17,189 nucleotides of DNA from Hydrogenothermaceae bacterium (GCA_015490675.1 WFXI01000246.1:1-17189); one strand, 5' to 3'. Counted from the stretch's first letter, positions 1 through 6,556 are shown. Notes: generated from the sequence alone by a model not told the origin. Translations and numbers: made by a program.

Positions 1-690
1 ACTTTTTAAATTTGCTAACTTTTTCTTCAAATACATATTCCATAGAAAAACTGCTGAAAAAAATATTGAAAATAGAGAAATCAGATAAACCAGTATAGGA
101 ACTACATTCTTAGGTACTATCCCATTAAATAAAAGATAAAAAACAGGTAAAATTACAGAGGAAAAAATAAAAATTCCAGCTCTTTGAAAGAACATATACT
201 GGGCTACTTTTTTCAGTCCCCTTATAGCCTCTGAATGTATAAACAGTAAGACAAATGGTATATACCCGATAGACAGTATTCTAAAGTATTCAGAAAGATG
301 AGGTTTCTTGAAAACATAGGTTGCTATTAGTGGAGACAGGAGAAAGAAAAGGAGATTTACAAATAGTGAGACAGGTATTACAAATAGTATTACCTTTTTA
401 TAGAAATCCTTGATTGTGTACCATTTATTCTGGGAAGAGAGTTCTGCTACAAATCTGAGAGATGTTATATCCATTCCAGCTTTTCCGAATACAGAGAAAA
501 TCTGCATAAGTGTTAAAGAGAGCACGAAGATTCCTAAAACGTCAGCTCCGTATAACCTTGCAACAAGGAGTGTAAAAATGTAACCGGCTACTATTCCTAT
601 TATCCTGAGAACAAAGGCAATTGATGAACCTTTCAGGAGTTCTTTTAAATGTGTATCTGCATTAATTTTATTTTTTATTTTATTTATCAT
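1..690 (-). CDS. Polysaccharide (Wzx/PST-type) flippase, N-terminal part; runs off left edge
   Basis: Reading the complement from the ATG at 690 gives 230 uninterrupted codons to the window edge, so the C-terminal half lies outside. The protein starts with a short basic, Asn/Lys-rich tail. It continues as long hydrophobic helices, including 'SSIAFVLRIIGIVAGYIF' and 'VLGIFVLSLTLMQIFSVFG', followed by 'GMDITSLRFVAE'. This is the usual N-terminus of lipid-linked oligosaccharide flippases of the MATE/PST superfamily, where 'LARLYGADVLG'-like and 'G(M)D..LLRFVA' motifs follow helix 1. Such proteins move undecaprenyl-linked sugar units across the inner membrane for surface polysaccharide. No Shine-Dalgarno is seen before the ATG. 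The gene lies 22 bp downstream of the end of the restored antitoxin-like frame and may be co-transcribed with it. The family call is from sequence pattern; the exact polysaccharide pathway cannot be read from this window. Confidence 0.8.
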   Translation of the reverse strand, partial: MINKIKNKINADTHLKELLKGSSIAFVLRIIGIVAGYIFTLLVARLYGADVLGIFVLSLTLMQIFSVFGKAGMDITSLRFVAELSSQNKWYTIKDFYKKVILFVIPVSLFVNLLFFLLSPLIATYVFKKPHLSEYFRILSIGYIPFVLLFIHSEAIRGLKKVAQYMFFQRAGIFIFSSVILPVFYLLFNGIVPKNVVPILVYLISLFSIFFSAVFLWNMYLKKKLANLKS

Positions 691-712
691 TTTATGTTAT
701 TTTAAATTAATC

Positions 713-914
713 TCATTCTTTTCTTATTACATTTTGATATTTTTCTGGTTCTATTGGAAGTTTTTCCAGAATTCCTGCAAACTCTGATAAATTTTTCTTT
801 TTTTTTTTTAGATATAGAAATTCCGTATTTCTTTAATAAAAATTCATAAAAATCCATTAATTCTTTTTTTCCTTCTTCCGGCAAAATATCTATTTTTAAA
901 TCTTCATTTATCAT
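713..914 (-). pseudogene. Antitoxin-like small gene, frameshifted in a run of 12 A
   Basis: From the ATG at 914 the frame reads 'MINEDLKIDILPEEGKKELM' and then 'DFYEFLLKKYG'. This resembles the short helical antitoxin-type proteins with an 'LPEE...E..DF.EFLLKKYG' core (DUF2281-like). The frame then enters 12 consecutive A (complement of 798-809) and becomes an unlikely Arg/Lys/Cys-rich tail ending at 702. Removing one A restores a plausible continuation, 'NLSEFAGILEKLPIEPEKY' then 'QNVIRKE', with a TGA at 713-715, giving about 66 residues. I see the frameshift directly; the antitoxin assignment is by resemblance. It may be a true null allele, a homopolymer sequencing error, or a gene whose product is made by polymerase slippage on the A run. 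No partner toxin gene follows; the next gene is the flippase. No clear ribosome binding site precedes the ATG. Confidence 0.5.
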
Positions 915-915
915 A

Positions 916-949
916 ATTTAACCACACTATTAAATAAAGTATTTAACCA
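916..949. repeat. Pair of 9-bp direct repeats upstream of the antitoxin-like gene
   Basis: The string 'atttaacca' occurs at 916-924 and again at 941-949, a period of 25 bp, immediately upstream of the antitoxin-like ATG (914, minus strand). Direct repeats in this position are often autoregulatory operator half-sites in toxin-antitoxin genes. The surrounding DNA is very AT-rich, so chance is a real alternative. Confidence 0.2.
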
Positions 950-982
950 TATTTTAGTATATTAACTTTTTTCTTCAAGGTT

Positions 983-1438
983 CTATTTCTTTAAATAATG
1001 TCCAATTTTCTCCTTTATATTTCCATAAATTTCCATTAATTCATCAGAGGTATTGATAGCTTGCTTTAGTTCTTTTGTTAAAATTTCCTGTTCCCATGGG
1101 TATGTGTGTGTTAATAAATTTCTTATTTTTCCTAGTTCTTTCCATTTGTTTGCAGATGGCAAAAGTTCAAGCTGTTCAAGTCTGTTTAGTATATCTATAA
1201 ATGGTTTATTTCTTGCTTCTTCTCCAAGAATTTCTAAAATTAACGGAAACAGTTTTTCTCCCATTGTATCCTGTATTTTTGAGAATCTAAATAAAAAGGC
1301 GTCTATTGTTTCTACTTTTTCCGGATCATTTAGCATCTCTACATTTAATTGTCCCCAACTTTTAATTTTTTTTATTACGTACTCTAATCTATCTTTATGT
1401 CTGTCTATCTCTTTTAAGACAAGATTTATATCTTTCAT
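983..1438 (-). CDS. hepT: HepT-like HEPN-domain RNase toxin
   Basis: This 151-residue, mostly helical protein carries the HepT signature R-x4-H-x-Y near its C-terminus ('RNLLTHTY', R106, H111, Y113). That motif forms the ribonuclease site of HEPN-domain HepT toxins. In characterised MNT/HepT pairs the partner nucleotidyltransferase disarms the toxin by adding AMP to the motif Tyr, so keeping both motif and partner implies a functional pair. Its ATG overlaps the TGA of the upstream mntA by 4 bp (ATGA), and a purine-rich 'GGGAGTGAG' lies before it, so the two are translationally coupled. The toxin follows the antitoxin, the usual order. It sits in the accessory strip next to the cmr operon. Length and motif are typical and no defect is visible. 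Confidence 0.85.
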   Translation of the reverse strand: MKDINLVLKEIDRHKDRLEYVIKKIKSWGQLNVEMLNDPEKVETIDAFLFRFSKIQDTMGEKLFPLILEILGEEARNKPFIDILNRLEQLELLPSANKWKELGKIRNLLTHTYPWEQEILTKELKQAINTSDELMEIYGNIKEKIGHYLKK

Positions 1439-1794
1439 AAAATTCTCACTCCCGTTTCTTTCGCCTCTTTGCAGTAAAATTCTTTACAATCATAAGGTGC
1501 TATGATCAAATCTATTTTCTGCTCTCCAATCTTATCTTCAAGTTTTACTAAATATTTCACCTTTTTTTGAAACACATTGGATTCCTCATAATCTGGTATT
1601 TCAATGTATATGTCAATATCCACACCTTTTAATTTAGGATTAACCCTGCTCCCAAAAATCCACACTCTCACGCCTTTTCCAAAGATTTCTTTTGCTGTAT
1701 CTTTTATCGCTTTTAATTCCTCTTCTGTTAAGCGGATGTTTGTTATTTTTGTTTTTTCCAAGCTACAAATCTTTTTAATATTTTTTTTCCTCAA
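1435..1794 (-). CDS. mntA: MNT-domain nucleotidyltransferase antitoxin (MntA-like)
   Basis: This minimal nucleotidyltransferase has the GS-x9-D-x-D active site ('FGSR' then 'GVDIDIYIE', G48, S49, D59, D61) and the third acidic residue in 'KIDLIIAP' (D95). These are the metal- and nucleotide-binding residues of MNT proteins, which neutralise HepT by AMPylation. It lies directly upstream of hepT with a 4-bp stop/start overlap. The start is uncertain. The frame opens only after a TGA at 1804-1806 and contains no ATG. Candidates are TTG at 1794, TTG at 1761, or a rarer ATT at 1779 placed 9 nt after a GAGG. The homologous core begins around residue 20 ('IRLTEEELKAI'), so any of these gives a full catalytic domain. 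Its 5' end overlaps the end of the 35-codon gene upstream. The function is confidently inferred from motif plus partner. Confidence 0.8.
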   Translation of the reverse strand: MRKKNIKKICSLEKTKITNIRLTEEELKAIKDTAKEIFGKGVRVWIFGSRVNPKLKGVDIDIYIEIPDYEESNVFQKKVKYLVKLEDKIGEQKIDLIIAPYDCKEFYCKEAKETGVRIL

Positions 1795-1882
1795 AATAAT
1801 CTTTCATAGTTAAAAAAGCCATTGTTCCAAAAATCAACAAAGCAAGGAGCATTACTGCCAAAAGTAATATTTCCAAAAACAT
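1775..1882 (-). CDS. 35-residue single-pass membrane protein
   Basis: The complement carries a near-perfect ribosome binding site, AAAGGAGG, 6 nt before an ATG at 1882. A 35-codon frame ends in TAA at 1775. The product begins 'MFLEILLLAVMLLALLIFGT' and continues as one hydrophobic helix to about residue 25, then ends in a charged tail, 'MKDYFEEKKY'. The layout suggests one transmembrane helix with a short charged C-terminus. The start lies 1 nt after the TGA of the upstream two-helix gene (TGA-T-ATG). The end overlaps the presumed start of mntA by about 20 bp. I do not recognise the family. The strong ribosome binding site and the coherent helix-plus-charged-tail structure argue that it is real. 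It could be a small regulatory or toxin-like membrane peptide, but no function can be assigned. Confidence 0.6.
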   Translation of the reverse strand: MFLEILLLAVMLLALLIFGTMAFLTMKDYFEEKKY

Positions 1883-1883
1883 A

Positions 1884-2138
1884 TCAAACCTCCTTTAATT
1901 TTTTTCTTATCGTTAGCCAAAGCCAAAAAGCAAACCCTAATACAAAAGCATCTATGAACAACAGAAAAACATATATATAAGAATCTAACTTGCTTCCTAT
2001 AATTTTAGGATTTAAAGCACCTATTCTTGCGGACACAGTTAAAACAATAATAACCAAGGTTCTAAATAGCCCTTCTTTAATCTTTACCTTTTCAATTTCT
2101 ATCTTCTTAAGCTCAAGTTCTTTTTATTCTTTATCCAT
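1884..2138 (-). pseudogene. Two-helix membrane protein gene with in-frame TAA at codon 5
   Basis: From the ATG at 2138 the complement gives 84 codons to a TGA at 1884-1886, interrupted only by a TAA at 2124-2126 (codon 5). Past that stop the frame reads as a coherent protein: a charged coiled-coil-like N-terminus ('KELELKKIEIEKVKIKEG'), a first hydrophobic helix ('LFRTLVIIVLTVSA', about residues 24-37), a loop, and a second helix ('YVFLLFIDAFVLGFAFWLWL', about 56-75) with a basic end ('TIRKKLKEV'). A single G-to-T change, GAA to TAA, would explain the break, since the N-terminus would then read 'MDKEEKELELKK'. No good downstream start exists before helix 1; the only TTG falls inside it. The gene abuts the 35-codon membrane gene (TGA-T-ATG), so the two look like a coupled pair. 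I do not recognise the family. It is probably a recent pseudogene, or a sequencing error. Confidence 0.5.
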
Positions 2139-2195
2139 TATTCAACCTATTTTTTTCGTCTAAATTCTATTTAGTGTTATAAATAAACATTCTCA

Positions 2196-2226
2196 ATTCT
2201 TATCATATTACTGGAGTAATAAGAAT
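2196..2226. repeat. Imperfect inverted repeat between cmr6 and the small membrane genes
   Basis: On the plus strand 'ATTCTTATCATATTACT' is followed after GG by 'AGTAATAAGAAT'. The arms pair (ATTCTTAT with ATAAGAAT, TTACT with AGTAA), with an extra CATA-type bulge in the left arm. The hairpin is AT-rich with no obvious U-tract on either side, so it is at best a weak terminator or an operator. The rest of the gene-free stretch 2139-2338 holds nothing else I can support. Confidence 0.25.
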
Positions 2227-2338
2227 AATATTATAGCTTTCAGGATTAAAAACAAATTTGAAAAAGCCTAATCATAAATTTTTAGGAGTATGGACATGGA
2301 ATTTAAGGTATTACTTTAGTTTTTGATTTATTTTCTCT

Positions 2339-3547
2339 TTATACTCTATAAGAGTTTAAATACCCATATCCTATTGAAGTTTTAGCTCCCATGCCGTTAA
2401 ATTCTAAAGCATCTTTTAAAAGTTCTAAAATATAGTTTAATAATTTATCTGTGCTTCTTATTTGCTCTTCACTCCCGAATTTTTTCAGGTTGTTTGAAAT
2501 ATCTATTCCTTTTTTTATTCCAATAAAAAATTTAAAAGGCGTATCTTTTACAACTAAAAATTTTATTGGTCTTGGGTTTTGCCAATCTGCAGGTGGAACT
2601 TTACCTTCTTTATCTTCATAATACTCTGGAAAATGATTGTTCATTATATCTATATCTATTTTTATTTTTCCATCAGGAAAAGCATCAAAAAATATAATGT
2701 TACCTTGTTTGTCTTGTGAACCAAAAACAAATTCAAAAAGTTCGTTTCCTGATGCTTTTTCTTCTTTTTTCTCAGCAATTTTTTTATAAACTTTTAACCT
2801 ATCTTTTTCTTTATCTAATTCTTCCAAGCTCTTTAACTCTTTATTTAAAAGTTCTTTCGCAATTTTCAATCTATCTTCTTCATTTAAATCAAAGAAAGCA
2901 TTTATCACATAATTTCTTAAAACTCCTTTTATTGCTTGCCCAGGGATATAAGGAATACCGTATATATGGTGGAGGGTCATTGAAACTTCGTAAACAGAAG
3001 TATTTCCTAAGCCTATGATTAGTTTGTATTCTGTTTTAAAAATTTTATCTTCTATTAAATAATCGCCTTTTAGACTTTTTATTCGTGATTTGTATCTTTC
3101 TACAAAAACTTTAATTAAATTATATCTGTCTTTGCCGAAATTAACATACTCTAAATTATCTATTTTTAATTTTAGTTCATTCTTTTCTAATTTTCCTAAA
3201 GTGTATTTATTTAAAAATAAATTGTAATTATCTACTTGAGTTTTTTCATAAATTTCATGTAAATACTTGGGAAAGCACAATTCTTTATCACAATTTTCCT
3301 GTTGTTTTAAAGATTTATTATTTTCTTTCTTATCTTTATTTTTTATATTTCCTTTTCCTAAAACTTTTATAGATACAATTTCTCGCTTTTTATTTATCTC
3401 AATCTGTACATAATCATCTGTTTTTACTTCAACAGGCATATTTTTATCTTTTATTTGAAAGAAAGCTGCTTTGTTATCTATTAATAATTGAATTAATCCT
3501 TTATTTATTTTTAGAACTTTTCCTCGATATTTTTTATCCTTCCCCAT
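2339..3547 (-). CDS. cmr6: Cmr6, type III-B RAMP protein with N-terminal OB-like extension
   Basis: Cmr6 is the RAMP subunit at the crRNA 3' end of the Cmr complex. The core (about residues 170-402) shows the family landmarks in order: 'GLGNTSVYEVSMTLHHIYG', 'PYIPGQAIKGVLRN', 'FGSQDKQGNIIFFDAFP', 'NPRPIKFLVV', and the C-terminal glycine loop 'FNGMGAKTSIGYGYL'. Ahead of it, residues about 7-64 form a beta-rich segment ('GKVLKINKGLIQLL'...'DDYVQIEINKKREIVSIKVL') that reads like a cold-shock/S1-type OB fold. A charged Lys/Asn linker follows to about residue 95. Many Cmr6 proteins are shorter, so the extension is notable. I place the start at ATG 3547, 8 nt after AAGGGGAAG; a TTG at 3565 is possible but has no good ribosome binding site. 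The start overlaps the cmr5 stop by 14 bp. It is the last gene of the operon. Confidence 0.9.
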   Translation of the reverse strand: MGKDKKYRGKVLKINKGLIQLLIDNKAAFFQIKDKNMPVEVKTDDYVQIEINKKREIVSIKVLGKGNIKNKDKKENNKSLKQQENCDKELCFPKYLHEIYEKTQVDNYNLFLNKYTLGKLEKNELKLKIDNLEYVNFGKDRYNLIKVFVERYKSRIKSLKGDYLIEDKIFKTEYKLIIGLGNTSVYEVSMTLHHIYGIPYIPGQAIKGVLRNYVINAFFDLNEEDRLKIAKELLNKELKSLEELDKEKDRLKVYKKIAEKKEEKASGNELFEFVFGSQDKQGNIIFFDAFPDGKIKIDIDIMNNHFPEYYEDKEGKVPPADWQNPRPIKFLVVKDTPFKFFIGIKKGIDISNNLKKFGSEEQIRSTDKLLNYILELLKDALEFNGMGAKTSIGYGYLNSYRV

Positions 3548-4058
3548 TGTTTTCTTCCCCTTCAATCATTCCCTCTGCGAACCTCTTGAGCCATGAAAAA
3601 AGAGCTAAAACTTCAACAGTTATTGCTTTATATAATTTTGAATCTTGTTCTATAATCCACTCTACAAGCTCTTTATCATTTTCATGAGATTTATAGTTTT
3701 TATTAAGCCATTTCCATGTTTGAAAATATATTAAATCCCAATCTCCGTAGGGATTTTCTATAGTTCCTTTTTCTTTATTGTTTTTATTTTTTGTCATTTT
3801 TGAATATATGAAAGCAAATGTTCCTGCTAAACCATTAACTTGTATAAGAGTAGGAACTTTTTTAACATAAGACTTGTAATATTTACTGGTCTTGAAATAT
3901 TTATTCTCTTTTAGCTTATATCTTTCTGTATTATCTAAAGTTTGGAAATTTATTTCTTTTTTTTCTTTTAAAGCTTCTGCAGCATCTTTCACACACTCAT
4001 AGGCAAACTTAGCTCTATCTAATTCACTCTGTTTCATATTAGATAATTTAGCTGCCAT
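3534..4058 (-). CDS. cmr5: Cmr5, type III-B small subunit
   Basis: Cmr5 is the small all-helical subunit that packs along the Cmr4 backbone with the target RNA. The 174-residue protein shows 'RAKFAYECVKDA' in the first helix, the conserved 'YKSYVKKVPTLIQVNGLAG' at about 61-79, and the C-terminal 'YKAITVEVLALFSWLKRFAE' at about 143-162. All are hallmarks of the family. A Lys-rich segment between helix 1 and the core (about 32-60) makes it slightly long. The ATG at 4058 has a strong GAAGGAGG ribosome binding site inside the end of cmr4, whose stop is 2 bp upstream. Its own 3' end overlaps cmr6. Nothing appears missing. Confidence 0.92.
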   Translation of the reverse strand: MAAKLSNMKQSELDRAKFAYECVKDAAEALKEKKEINFQTLDNTERYKLKENKYFKTSKYYKSYVKKVPTLIQVNGLAGTFAFIYSKMTKNKNNKEKGTIENPYGDWDLIYFQTWKWLNKNYKSHENDKELVEWIIEQDSKLYKAITVEVLALFSWLKRFAEGMIEGEENNGEG

Positions 4059-4060
4059 TT

Positions 4061-5101
4061 TTATTTCCCTCCTTCTCCGTTAAACAGATTCACTTCTATA
4101 AATCCTTTTCCTATAGTTTCATTTCCTCCGATTTGAAGAGTTTTAGGAATATTTTTAAAAAATGTCTTTGGTGAATTCTCAGAAAAATCAAATTCATTTC
4201 CTATTCTTTTCTTTATCTCTTCTCTTTTCTCTTCTGGTAAAAATAATGGTGAAAAGAAAGCTATTGAATACATTACAGTTTCAGCTGGAAGGTATTCTTC
4301 CGTAAATAATGCTCCTTGGTCTACTGTTCCCGTTTCGTTGTTTATTTTTATTCTTGTTATAACTTCTGTTGAAAGCTTTACAAAGTCAGCAAAATCATCA
4401 TCGGATAGAACTATCAATCTTTCCTTTAGGCTGTTTTTATCTATTCCTGTAAGTTTTGATAGGATTTGAGCTAATGTGGAAACTTCTGCTTTTTTCTCAA
4501 CTTCAAATAAATACTCTTCTAAAACAACCTGATTTCCTTGGACTATTAATTTGCTTTCATTGGAAACGAGTGCTTTTCCTTCATCTTCAACATTATAGCT
4601 TTCAGTTTTAAATTCTTTTTTATTGTTATCTTTTTTTATCTCAACCTCTATTTTATCTTTCAAAAGAGCCATCTTTAAATCATTTTCTAATCTTTTTAAA
4701 ACTTGTGGGCAAGTTGCATAAGCAAAAACACCTTTTAAGGATTTAATGGGAAATAAAAGAATTCTTGCATCTGCAAAGGCAATAGCACTTGAAAATTGAG
4801 TAAAATCTAATTTAGTCTCAAAGAAGTTTTTTATATTTTGGCTTGCATTTGTTCCATCGTATCCAAAAATAAGATGTATTTTTATTTCTTCTTTTATTTT
4901 TTCCTCTTCATTGTTTTTGTTTTTAGCTTTTAATTCAAATGCATCTCTTATGCTACCTTTTAGTGTGGAAGCTTCAATCTTTGGAAATCCTGTATGCCCT
5001 TCCCGTTGTATAGGTAAATCAACAATTCCTAAATCATTACCGCCCCCCGCATGAACAGAAGTTATTGCCCTTATAAAAAATGGTGTTGCTGTTTTGAACA
5101 T
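4061..5101 (-). CDS. cmr4: Cmr4, type III-B backbone RAMP and target-RNA nuclease
   Basis: Cmr4 forms the repeated backbone of the Cmr filament and cleaves the bound target RNA at 6-nt intervals. The N-terminus has the diagnostic block 'HAGGGNDLGIVDLPIQRE' (residues 17-34) followed by 'TGFPKIEASTLKGSIRDAFE'. D28 of 'GIVD' aligns by spacing with Asp26 of Pyrococcus furiosus Cmr4, the catalytic residue, so slicing should be intact. The RAMP C-terminal half includes 'FADARILLFPIKSLKGVFAY' (about 110-130) and ends with 'LQIGGNETIGKGFIEV'. At 346 residues it is a normal to slightly long member. It begins 3 bp after the CARF-nuclease stop; a GAGGAGG ribosome binding site lies in the end of that gene. 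Expression should be coupled to it. Confidence 0.95.
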   Translation of the reverse strand: MFKTATPFFIRAITSVHAGGGNDLGIVDLPIQREGHTGFPKIEASTLKGSIRDAFELKAKNKNNEEEKIKEEIKIHLIFGYDGTNASQNIKNFFETKLDFTQFSSAIAFADARILLFPIKSLKGVFAYATCPQVLKRLENDLKMALLKDKIEVEIKKDNNKKEFKTESYNVEDEGKALVSNESKLIVQGNQVVLEEYLFEVEKKAEVSTLAQILSKLTGIDKNSLKERLIVLSDDDFADFVKLSTEVITRIKINNETGTVDQGALFTEEYLPAETVMYSIAFFSPLFLPEEKREEIKKRIGNEFDFSENSPKTFFKNIPKTLQIGGNETIGKGFIEVNLFNGEGGK

Positions 5102-5104
5102 AAA

Positions 5105-6553
5105 CTAATCCTCCTCATGATTGTGAATTTCCAAACTATCAAATTTTTTGACTAATCCATCTAATTTATCAGGTGTATATTCAAGATATTGAATTTTTAT
5201 ATTATTCGATATGTCTTCTAATGAAGAAACGAAATTTTTAAATTTATTCGTTTTGAGGATTTCTTTATCTAGTACATATATAATTATGGTTAATTGATAT
5301 GGTCTGTTTAAACTTTTTAGATATTCTATATGTCTTTTTATTTGCTCTTTTGATTTATAAAATTTTGATAAAGATTTAACCTCGATAGCTTTTACTTGAT
5401 TGTTTTTTTCTATAAAAATATCTAATTCACCACTTTCTCCATTTATTTTATAAATTTTAGATGGTTCTATTTTTGAATCTGGGTTCTCTTGTGTTAATTT
5501 TCTTGTGATCAAGAGTTCAAATATGTAACCTAATTTTCCTTTCTTGTCTTGGGACTTTAATTTTATTAAATTTCCTAATGATGTAAGCTGTAATTTTTTA
5601 TTTTTGTTAGAGATTAATTTATATTTTAATAAATCATTTTTTAACTTAATTAGATGTTTCTTAAGTTTAAGATATTCTTCAGTTTTTTTAATTTTAGAAT
5701 AATCTACATTTTTTGCTTTTTTTAAATTTTCAAGTTTGATTTCTTGTTTGGAGACTTTATCTATGATTTCCAACCCTTCTTCAAACAAAAATGGCAAATA
5801 TAAGTCTGTAAAATCTTCATCAAAACCTATTGGTAAAGGTTCTACAGAAATTAAATCATTTTCTTTTTCTATGCTTTCAAATGTGTAAACTATTTCGTAA
5901 CCAAAAATTTGAGCTATTGTAGATATATACGGTATAACACCTTTATATCCACCTGTGATATTAAAGATTACTTCATCGCTTCCATATACAGTTTGATTGT
6001 TTTCATCCTTTACAATTATTTCATATATTGTGCCAATTAAATTGTTAAGTCCTTTTTTAAAGGTTACTGTACTGTCTACTCTTAAACCTTTAATATGTTT
6101 AAGTTCAACTTTATTTATTTTTAATTTTAATTTTTTCTTTATATCTTCACTTTCTAAAGCCTCTTTTAAGATTTCTCCAACAAAGCAACCTTCATTCGTA
6201 TCAGATATTATTAGATAGATATCTAATTCTTCATCTTTTTTGTTTTCTTTATCTAATTTTTCTTTCAATTTGCAAAGACTTGTAAGTTCTGCACTTGTAT
6301 TTGGAAAACAATTTTTACAAAAGTCTAGTAATGTTTGTTTATATTTATTTTTATACTCATTAATTTTGTGTGTGTTATATTTTTCTTTTAAATTTTTATC
6401 TTTCCTAAAGTGTTCTAATAGTTTTCGCATTTTTATAAATTCTTCTTTCTTACATTTCTCAATTTTGGTGAACTTTTTTTCAAATTCTTTATCGGTTAAA
6501 AATCTATAAAGGTTTTCTATTAAAGAAGAACCTACTGTTGTTATTACAATCAT
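5105..6553 (-). CDS. CARF-PD-(D/E)xK cyclic-oligoadenylate-activated nuclease (type III ancillary effector)
   Basis: I see three parts in 482 residues. Residues 1 to about 245 are a CARF sensor of the APE2256 type, starting 'MIVITTVGSSLIEN' and carrying 'FNITGGYKGVIPYISTIA' (197-214), the ligand-pocket signature. A long charged helical insert lies at about 20-105. Residues about 260-335 are helical and end in 'KKLQLTSLGNLIKL', which resembles a winged-helix segment. Residues about 338-430 form a PD-(D/E)xK nuclease core: E346 ('GYIFELLI'), E376/D378 ('SGELDIFIE') and E391-x-K393 ('AIEVKS'). CARF domains bind the cyclic oligoadenylate made by Cas10. By analogy with Can1/Can2/Card1, the bound form should cut DNA and/or RNA. 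The gene lies inside the operon, 3 bp from both cmr3 and cmr4, so it is made with the complex. No HEPN motif is present, so it is not a Csm6/Csx1 RNase. The ligand size and substrate cannot be read from sequence. Confidence 0.85.
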   Translation of the reverse strand: MIVITTVGSSLIENLYRFLTDKEFEKKFTKIEKCKKEEFIKMRKLLEHFRKDKNLKEKYNTHKINEYKNKYKQTLLDFCKNCFPNTSAELTSLCKLKEKLDKENKKDEELDIYLIISDTNEGCFVGEILKEALESEDIKKKLKLKINKVELKHIKGLRVDSTVTFKKGLNNLIGTIYEIIVKDENNQTVYGSDEVIFNITGGYKGVIPYISTIAQIFGYEIVYTFESIEKENDLISVEPLPIGFDEDFTDLYLPFLFEEGLEIIDKVSKQEIKLENLKKAKNVDYSKIKKTEEYLKLKKHLIKLKNDLLKYKLISNKNKKLQLTSLGNLIKLKSQDKKGKLGYIFELLITRKLTQENPDSKIEPSKIYKINGESGELDIFIEKNNQVKAIEVKSLSKFYKSKEQIKRHIEYLKSLNRPYQLTIIIYVLDKEILKTNKFKNFVSSLEDISNNIKIQYLEYTPDKLDGLVKKFDSLEIHNHEED

Positions 6554-6556
6554 TAC

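Noticed and set aside
1053..1505. 150-codon plus-strand open frame across hepT and the end of mntA
   Set aside because: It is the antisense of two genes with intact catalytic motifs; the Ser/Phe-rich translation has no domain character.
2290..2319. Plus-strand mini-frame (MDMEFKVLL) with a good AGGAG before it, just beyond the end of cmr6
   Set aside because: Only nine codons, no continuation in other frames and no recognisable product; most likely chance in AT-rich spacer.
2976..2990. 'attgaaac'-like string resembling a CRISPR repeat end
   Set aside because: It lies inside conserved Cmr6 coding sequence and is not repeated at regular spacing.
2716..3018. Plus-strand 100-codon frame opposite cmr6
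   Set aside because: Antisense of a clear Cmr6 core; hydrophobic Leu/Phe-rich translation typical of an AT-rich shadow frame.
5040..5060. G-rich run in the Cmr4 'HAGGGND' region as a possible frameshift site
   Set aside because: Spacing from HAG to the catalytic Asp (GIVD) matches the family exactly, so the frame is intact.
5997..6509. Two plus-strand frames opposite the CARF domain
   Set aside because: Antisense of conserved CARF coding sequence; low-complexity Ser/Phe/Leu translations with no ribosome binding site.
5105..6553. Possible Csm6/Csx1 (CARF-HEPN RNase) assignment
   Set aside because: No R-x4-6-H motif is found in the C-terminal part; the E...D...E-x-K pattern fits a PD-(D/E)xK nuclease instead.
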